5,717 nucleotides of DNA. Source: Candidatus Thorarchaeota archaeon. Its GTDB lineage: Archaea > Asgardarchaeota > Thorarchaeia > Thorarchaeales > Thorarchaeaceae. The translations under genes were made by a program, and so were the position numbers. Shown one piece after another: positions 4,833 through 5,717 of this stretch. Under the pieces are notes generated by a model. That model ran no database searches and was not told where the DNA came from. It was given only the letters and a program-made list of their open reading frames with translations. The stretch spans positions 2,424,431 through 2,430,147 of the forward strand of contig CP070658.1 in assembly GCA_020355105.1 (NCBI GenBank). The letters are read 5' to 3'. Position 1 is the stretch's first letter. Every line of letters starts with the position of its first letter.

Positions 4833-5717
4833 ATGATTCAAGCAGAACGCATCAAGAAACTCAACAAGAACACGGTGCAGGATGGAAGATTCGTACTCTA
4901 CTGGATGCAGTCATCCCAGAGAACAGAGTATAATCATGCACTCGAGTATTCCATCCGAACAGCAAATGAATTGGATTGTCCGCTTCTTGTCTACTTTGGA
5001 CTCACGCCTGACTATCCTGAGGCCAATGAGAGGAGCTACACATTCATGCTTGAAGGCTTAGTCGAGATAGAAAGGACGCTCCAGAACCGGGGCATTAGTC
5101 TGCTTGTCCGTCTTGAGCCGCCGTATCAAGGAGTTAGAGAGCTGTCTCGTGTGTGCGTCTTGATAGTTGTAGATAGAGACTACCAAAGGATGCAAAGGAA
5201 GTGGCGTGAGCAAGTTTCGAATTCTGTGAGGTGCCCTGTTATTCAAGTAGAGACGAATGTCGTTGTTCCAATAGAAGTGGCCTCTGTCAAGGAGGAATAC
5301 TCTGCGGGAACGCTACGGCCAAAGATTCAGAGGAGTTTAGATCGTTTTCTGTTCCCAATTGCCGAGAATCATGTTGAGAAATCATTGCGAGATCTGGAGG
5401 TCGATTCGCTGGATCTGAGTACTCCCGACAGACTGCTCCAATCGATTAACATGGACAGAAGTGTTGGGCCCGCACCAGACTTCCACGGTGGTACTGAGAG
5501 AGCGAAGAAGGCACTTGATGATTTCGCCAAGAGGAAACTGGATGAATTTCATAACTCTAGGAATGACCCCTCCAAGGACTGTCTATCAAATCTAAGCCCC
5601 TACCTTCATTTCGGCCAAATTTCTCCTGTCTTCATTGCTTTGCAGGTGCAAAGGGCCGACCATCCGGGTGTCGAGTCTTTCTTGGAGGAGCTCATAATAC
5701 GTAGAGAACTGAGTATG
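4833..5717 (+). CDS. phr: Class II CPD DNA photolyase, N-terminal 295 residues (3' end outside window)
   Basis: The frame is open from the ATG at 4833 to the right edge. YWMQSSQRTEYNHALEY (23-39), LLVYFGLTPDYPEA, SYTFMLEGL and a VVPIEVASVKEEYSAGTLRPKI stretch ending at 165 are hallmarks of class II photolyases; class I enzymes lack the YWMQ..QR..YNHALE pattern. Residues 20-190 form the antenna-binding alpha/beta domain. The helical FAD-binding domain then begins, with NLSPYLHFGQIS (253-264) and FLEELIIRREL (283-293) before the cut. The missing third, about 150-180 residues, holds the rest of the FAD pocket and the electron-transfer tryptophans. The enzyme uses blue or near-UV light and reduced FAD to split cyclobutane pyrimidine dimers. 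An in-frame stop at 4818-4820 makes 4833 the first usable start, with AAGGA 8 bases before it. It is divergent from the ATP10-like gene, from which it is separated by 123 bases. Confidence 0.92.
   Translation, partial: MIQAERIKKLNKNTVQDGRFVLYWMQSSQRTEYNHALEYSIRTANELDCPLLVYFGLTPDYPEANERSYTFMLEGLVEIERTLQNRGISLLVRLEPPYQGVRELSRVCVLIVVDRDYQRMQRKWREQVSNSVRCPVIQVETNVVVPIEVASVKEEYSAGTLRPKIQRSLDRFLFPIAENHVEKSLRDLEVDSLDLSTPDRLLQSINMDRSVGPAPDFHGGTERAKKALDDFAKRKLDEFHNSRNDPSKDCLSNLSPYLHFGQISPVFIALQVQRADHPGVESFLEELIIRRELSM

Noticed and set aside
4710..4841. Upstream extension of the ATP10-like gene to a TTG at 4841
   Set aside because: It would translate through the TATA-like box and repeats, adds a Cys-rich stretch unlike the family, and overlaps the photolyase start. 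The TTG at 4709 has an SD motif at the right distance.
5058..5246. 62-codon minus-strand open frame
   Set aside because: It is antisense to the strongly supported photolyase gene.
1..5717. CRISPR arrays, tRNA or rRNA genes, insertion sequences, attachment sites
   Set aside because: No regularly spaced repeats, cloverleaf-like segments, transposase-like proteins or terminal repeats were seen on reading both strands.

Overview
The window looks like a piece of an archaeal chromosome. It has a TrmB-type regulator, a very small archaeal-style winged-helix protein, TATA-like boxes about 25 bases ahead of likely transcription starts, and Shine-Dalgarno motifs (GGTG, GGGTGA, AAGGAGAG) at a near-constant 7-base spacing. 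Base composition is moderate and coding density is high. An Asgard lineage such as Thorarchaeia would fit the mixture of archaeal regulators and bacterial-looking enzymes, but this is a guess from gene style; no rRNA or other marker gene is present.

Seven genes are seen, and they alternate strictly in orientation (+ - + - + - +), so no two neighbours can form an operon. In order: (1) the C-terminal end of an arginine deiminase/dimethylargininase-type guanidine-group enzyme, running off the left edge; (2) a stand-alone PAS sensor protein, minus strand, TTG start; (3) an 81-residue winged-helix DNA-binding protein; (4) a 471-residue regulator combining a TrmB winged helix, a PLD-like middle region and a C-terminal MEDS sensory domain, minus strand; (5) a full-length YbjT-type protein (atypical SDR NAD(P)-binding domain plus DUF2867); (6) a cysteine-free thioredoxin-fold protein of the ATP10/peroxiredoxin-like type, minus strand, TTG start; (7) a class II CPD photolyase, running off the right edge after 295 residues.

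The alternation leaves three divergent intergenic control regions: 745-935 (PAS / winged helix), 2634-2760 (TrmB-MEDS / YbjT) and 4710-4832 (ATP10-like / photolyase). Each holds unusual dyad or direct repeats close to the predicted promoters. The best are an inverted repeat with perfect 8-base arms at 857-880, a 16-base near-perfect palindrome at 2661-2676 lying on the regulator's own TATA box, and an inverted repeat plus a 25-base-spaced direct repeat at 4721-4761. Genes at convergent ends are packed tightly (gaps of 19, 36 and 2 bases) and no clear terminator is visible.

A reasonable working picture is a set of independent sensing and stress-response units. The TrmB-MEDS protein probably controls itself and perhaps the divergent YbjT-like oxidoreductase. 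The winged-helix protein may act on its own dyad-rich promoter and on the divergent PAS gene. The photolyase repairs UV damage. No mobile element, CRISPR array, tRNA or rRNA was seen.
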